Shown here in pieces: positions 61,202 through 64,000 of a stretch of DNA of 64,000 nt. The position numbers and the translations under genes are program-made. This DNA is from Pelagibacterium luteolum (GTDB lineage: Bacteria; Pseudomonadota; Alphaproteobacteria; Rhizobiales; Devosiaceae), in the NCBI RefSeq assembly GCF_900100665.1, contig NZ_FNCS01000001.1, positions 761,026 through 825,025 on the forward strand, in the 5' to 3' direction. How positions within the stretch are numbered: the stretch's first letter is position 1; the number at the start of each line of letters is the position of its first letter. The notes beneath the pieces are model-generated. The model did no database searches. It worked only from the letters and a program-made list of their open reading frames with translations, and was not told the origin of the DNA.

Positions 61202-61254
61202 GGCCCTCACCCTCTCCCCCAGGGCAGAGGGTGGGCGGCAGCCGGTGAGGGGCC
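61202..61254 (+). promoter_or_regulatory. Competing-hairpin region after the sugar receptor
   Basis: An outer repeat GGCCCTCACC / GGTGAGGGGCC (one extra G) encloses an inner perfect ACCCTCT / AGAGGGT stem; the two share bases and cannot both be fully formed. No T run. Typical position for reducing permease relative to receptor expression. Confidence 0.6.
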
Positions 61255-61297
61255 CTTGAGCACCATGATAACCACCCGCCCTGCCCAACCCAACCCC

Positions 61298-61395
61298 GTC
61301 ATCCCGGGCAAAGACCCGGGACCCAGTATGCTCCGTGTCTGCGGTCATCCCGCGCATTCGGAGCATACTGGACCCCAGCTCAAGGCCGGGGCGAC
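61298..61395. repeat. Palindromic intergenic element, tandem copy 1
   Basis: 98-base element bounded by GTCATCCCGGG and GGCCGGGGCGAC. The core has a perfect 13-base stem CCAGTATGCTCCG / CGGAGCATACTGG. It is repeated 183 bases downstream. Such GTCATCCCGGG-type palindromic elements are common between genes in Hyphomicrobiales genomes. Confidence 0.75.
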
Positions 61396-61480
61396 AGCTC
61401 GGGACGAAGGCACGGCAGGGCGGACGGATCACCGACCTTGAGCACCAATGATGTCACTAAACCCTGCCAAACCCATCGCC

Positions 61481-61578
61481 GTCATCCCGGGCAGAGACCC
61501 GGGACCCAGTATGCTCCGTGTTTGCGGTCATCCCGCGCATTCGAAGCATACTGGACCCTGGCTCAAGGCCCGGGCGAC
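61481..61578. repeat. Palindromic intergenic element, tandem copy 2
   Basis: 98 bases, same length and boundaries as copy 1, with few substitutions. The stem has one mismatch (CGAAGCATACTGG on the right arm). The flanking TTGAGCACC also repeats (61257 and 61438), so the duplicated unit is about 183 bases. No gene is seen in 61182-61735 apart from these elements. Confidence 0.75.
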
Positions 61579-61735
61579 ATTGAGGGTAAGGCACACTGCG
61601 TGGCCCGGCCGAACCGCCAGCCCGGCCCTTTTTTCCTTCTTCTCTGGTGGGAGACGGATGAGGGGGCGCTGAGCTTCAACATACACAGTCCGGGCAATTG
61701 TCCGGACCAACCACCAACAACAGGGAGCCAGCTCC

Positions 61736-62752
61736 ATGATCACCGCCACCGATAGCGGCTCCGCCCCGCCCCGCCACGGCCCGGCCCATTATCTCCGCCG
61801 CTTTCTCGCCAATCCCGCCGGATCGATCATTCTCGTCTTCGGCCTGATCCAGATCGCCTGCATCATTTGGGCTCTGCTCAACCCCAACGATTTCCGCTAC
61901 CTCTCGCCGCAAAATCTCGCCATCCTGATGCGCGCGGTTCCGGTTCTGGGCTGCCTTGCCCTGGGCGTCGGCGTTCTGATGATCGCGGGCGAATTCGATC
62001 TTTCCGTGGGCTCGGTCTATGCCCTCACCGCCATCGTCATGGCCGTTCAGGTCACCGCCGGCATGAGCGGCTTTCTCGCCGCCGGCATCGCCATTGCCAT
62101 AGGCGTCGCCATCGGTGTCCTCAACGGCCTGATCACCCTGCGCTTTAACCTGCCCTCCTTCATCGTGACCCTGGGCGGTTTGCTGTTCTGGCGCGGCGCG
62201 GTGCTGCTTTATAATGGCGCGGTGCAGGTCCGCTTCGATCCGGAACCTGCCTTCACCGCCATTTTCGCCGGCACGATCTTTGGCCTCAACGCCGCCTTCC
62301 TGTGGTTTTTAGGCCTAACCTTTGCCTTTTACATGCTCTTGCACCACCACCGTTTCGGCAACCACGTCTTTGCCACCGGCGGCAACCGCGCGGCGGCAAC
62401 GGCGATCGGCATCAATACCGGTCGCGTGAAAATCATCGCCTTTGCCATCGCTGGCGGCATGGCCGCCGTCGCCGGCATCCTCGCCACTGCTCGCGTTGGC
62501 TCGGTTCAGCCCGGACAGGGGACCGGCCTCGAACTCCAGGCCATTGCCGCCTGCGTCATCGGCGGCCTGTCGCTCCGCGGCGGGCGGGGCTCGATGATCG
62601 GCGTGTTTTTGGGCGTCCTGCTCATCCACACCATCACCAATGTGCTCCTGCTCATCCGCGCGCCGGGCTTTTACCTCGAAATGTTCATCGCCGTCCTCAT
62701 CGTAGGCGCATCCATTCTCAACCAGTTGATAGACCGCCGGGGGAGGGCATGA
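61736..62752 (+). CDS. Sugar ABC transporter permease (RbsC/FrcC type)
   Basis: 338 residues, about eight to ten hydrophobic helices. Family motifs: VGVLMIAGEFDLSVGSVYAL and, near the end, GLSLRGGRGSMIGVFLGVLL. FATGGNRAAATAIGINTGRV is the cytoplasmic coupling region. Its TGA overlaps the ATPase start. It pairs with the ATPase at 62752 and the receptor at 60213. Confidence 0.94.
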   Translation: MITATDSGSAPPRHGPAHYLRRFLANPAGSIILVFGLIQIACIIWALLNPNDFRYLSPQNLAILMRAVPVLGCLALGVGVLMIAGEFDLSVGSVYALTAIVMAVQVTAGMSGFLAAGIAIAIGVAIGVLNGLITLRFNLPSFIVTLGGLLFWRGAVLLYNGAVQVRFDPEPAFTAIFAGTIFGLNAAFLWFLGLTFAFYMLLHHHRFGNHVFATGGNRAAATAIGINTGRVKIIAFAIAGGMAAVAGILATARVGSVQPGQGTGLELQAIAACVIGGLSLRGGRGSMIGVFLGVLLIHTITNVLLLIRAPGFYLEMFIAVLIVGASILNQLIDRRGRA

Positions 62753-63486
62753 TGGCCGCACCGCTTCTCGAACTGCACGGCATTACAAAGCGCTTCGGCG
62801 CGCTCACGGCGCTCAAGGATCTCAGCTTCCATATCGGTGAAGGCGAAGTCATCGGCCTTCTCGGCGATAATGGCGCCGGCAAATCGACCACCGTCAATCT
62901 GATCTCGGGCATCCACAAACCGACATCGGGGCATCTGTCGGTCGATGGCAAGCAGACGCTCTTTACCTGCCGTACCGATTCCGCCGACGCCGGCATAGAA
63001 ACCATCTACCAGAACACCGCGCTGGTCGACGATCTCTCGATCACCCGCAACATCTTTATGGGACGCGAGCGCACCAATGCCTTGGGTTTCCTCAAGGAAG
63101 GCGAGATGCGCGAAATCGCCATGGAGGTGCTTAATTCCGCCGTCCATATTTCAGGCATCGACAGCCCCGACAAACTGGTCGGCGATTTGTCCGGCGGCCA
63201 GAAACAGGCCGTCGCCATCGCCCGCGCCGTCTATTTCAAGCGCCGTATCCTGATGCTCGACGAACCGACATCGGCCCTTTCGGTACGCGAAACCGAAGCG
63301 CTCTTGAGCCAGGTCCTCAAGCTCAAGGCCGAAAACGTTTCGAGCGTTCTGGTCACCCACAACATCTACCACGCCTATCAGGTTTGCGACCGCTTCGTGA
63401 TCATGAGTCACGGCACCAAGGTCTTCGACGTCGCCAAGGCTGATACCGACATCGCCCAACTCACCGAATATGTGGTGCTGACATGA
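62752..63486 (+). CDS. Sugar ABC transporter ATPase (FrcA type, single domain)
   Basis: 244 residues. Walker A GDNGAGKST, signature LSGGQKQAVA, Walker B ILMLDEPTSAL, H-loop LVTHNI. Unlike RbsA it carries one nucleotide-binding domain, like the Sinorhizobium fructose importer FrcA. The ATG at 62752 is five bases after GGGAGG; a second ATG at 62749 directly precedes it. Overlaps kduI start by four bases. Confidence 0.93.
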   Translation: MAAPLLELHGITKRFGALTALKDLSFHIGEGEVIGLLGDNGAGKSTTVNLISGIHKPTSGHLSVDGKQTLFTCRTDSADAGIETIYQNTALVDDLSITRNIFMGRERTNALGFLKEGEMREIAMEVLNSAVHISGIDSPDKLVGDLSGGQKQAVAIARAVYFKRRILMLDEPTSALSVRETEALLSQVLKLKAENVSSVLVTHNIYHAYQVCDRFVIMSHGTKVFDVAKADTDIAQLTEYVVLT

Positions 63487-64000
63487 CAACCAATTTCACC
63501 GAACGCCACGCCATTTCGCCAACCGAGGCCAAGGGATTCGATACCGAGCAACTGCGCGCAAACTTCCTCATCGACGATCTGTTCATCTCCGGCCAGATTT
63601 CGCTCACCTACACGCAATATGATCGCATGATCGTCGGCGGTGCCATGCCTGCCGGCGGCGCGCTGCCGCTCGATCCGATCAAGCCGACGGGCACCGAAAA
63701 CGTCCTCGATCGCCGCGAACTCATCGCCGTCAATATCGGTGGCGCGGGCAGTGTTTCGGTCGATGGCGAGGGCTTCGATCTCGGCCCCCGCGACATGATC
63801 TATATCGGTCGCGGCGCATCGGTGTCCTTTGCCTCGGCCGATGCCGGCATCCCGGCGAAGTTCTACATTCTCAGCGCCCCGGCCCACGCGACCTATCCCA
63901 CCAAGCTGATCAGGATTGGCGATGCCAAGCGCATCGATCTTGGCGCATCGGAAACCTGCAATGAGCGCTCGATCTTCCAGTTCTCCGCCGCCATCGAAAC
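63483..64000 (+). CDS. kduI: 5-dehydro-4-deoxy-D-glucuronate isomerase KduI, 3' end outside window
   Basis: Converts 5-keto-4-deoxyuronate (from unsaturated pectin or other uronic acid oligomers) to 3-deoxy-D-glycero-2,5-hexodiulosonate. About 172 of some 278 residues are visible. The cupin-fold N-terminal half is typical: FTERHAISPTEAKGFDTEQL, YTQYDRMIVGGAMPAGGALP, and LDRRELIAVNIGGAGSVSVDG. The start overlaps the ATPase stop (ATGA), so it is expressed with the importer. It is the strongest hint that the operon handles uronic acids. Confidence 0.95.
   Translation, partial: MTTNFTERHAISPTEAKGFDTEQLRANFLIDDLFISGQISLTYTQYDRMIVGGAMPAGGALPLDPIKPTGTENVLDRRELIAVNIGGAGSVSVDGEGFDLGPRDMIYIGRGASVSFASADAGIPAKFYILSAPAHATYPTKLIRIGDAKRIDLGASETCNERSIFQFSAAIE

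Noticed and set aside
1..64000. tRNA, rRNA or integrase genes marking a genomic island
   Set aside because: None could be recognised on either strand by eye, so island status is not claimed.

Overview
The window looks like chromosomal DNA of a high-GC alphaproteobacterium, most likely of the order Hyphomicrobiales (Devosia/Pelagibacterium-like). The case rests on a CsgH-type curli chaperone and an IalB-family protein, the abundance of TRAP, TctC-type and ABC solute receptors, and many FCD-type GntR, LysR and IclR regulators. The lineage is inference. I saw no rRNA, tRNA, CRISPR array, integrase or intact insertion sequence.

Region 1 (1-3461): a TRAP transporter (dctQM, leftward), a GntR/FCD regulator and a DHDPS/NAL-superfamily lyase that resembles hydroxyproline-pathway deaminases. 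The palindrome TTGTCGACAA occurs once in front of the transporter and once in front of the lyase, and is probably the regulator's operator. Region 2 (3606-13626): a curli-type functional amyloid locus. It has a LuxR-type regulator, a small curlin, two tandem CsgF-like proteins, a second curlin, CsgH, a giant curlin-repeat protein (about 1,319 aa, roughly 50 repeat units), CsgG, an unknown secreted protein and an IalB-family protein. No CsgE was found.

Region 3 (14154-46564): a large catabolic region for an aromatic or carboxylated cyclic acid. The first half has UbiX, a UbiD-type decarboxylase, two FAD aromatic monooxygenases, a Rieske oxygenase with separate Rieske ferredoxin and reductase, a zinc alcohol dehydrogenase, an aldehyde dehydrogenase, a CobW-type GTPase, a small FtsZ-like protein and a TAXI-TRAP importer with a ThDP enzyme. 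The second half is headed by an IclR regulator. It has two class II aldolase-family enzymes, a second ThDP enzyme, three TctC-type receptors, an aldehyde dehydrogenase, an AbrB-type membrane protein, a fused TctA-TctB permease and an amidohydrolase-2 enzyme. No ring-cleavage dioxygenase is visible, so the full pathway cannot be named.

Region 4 (46618-47679): two tandem half-size permeases. Region 5 (48035-57766): a LysR regulator divergent from a probable N-heterocycle or cyclic-amide catabolic operon (isochorismatase-type hydrolase, SDR, cyclic amidohydrolase, second amidohydrolase, DUF3830 protein) with one ABC importer and two related NMT1/THI5-like receptors. Region 6 (57773-64000): a GntR regulator divergent from an aldehyde dehydrogenase, a ribose/fructose-type ABC importer and kduI, which points to hexuronate use. 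Between the sugar receptor and its permease lie a hairpin and a tandemly duplicated palindromic intergenic element. Strong hairpins follow most receptor genes throughout, which suggests receptor mRNA is kept more abundant than permease mRNA.
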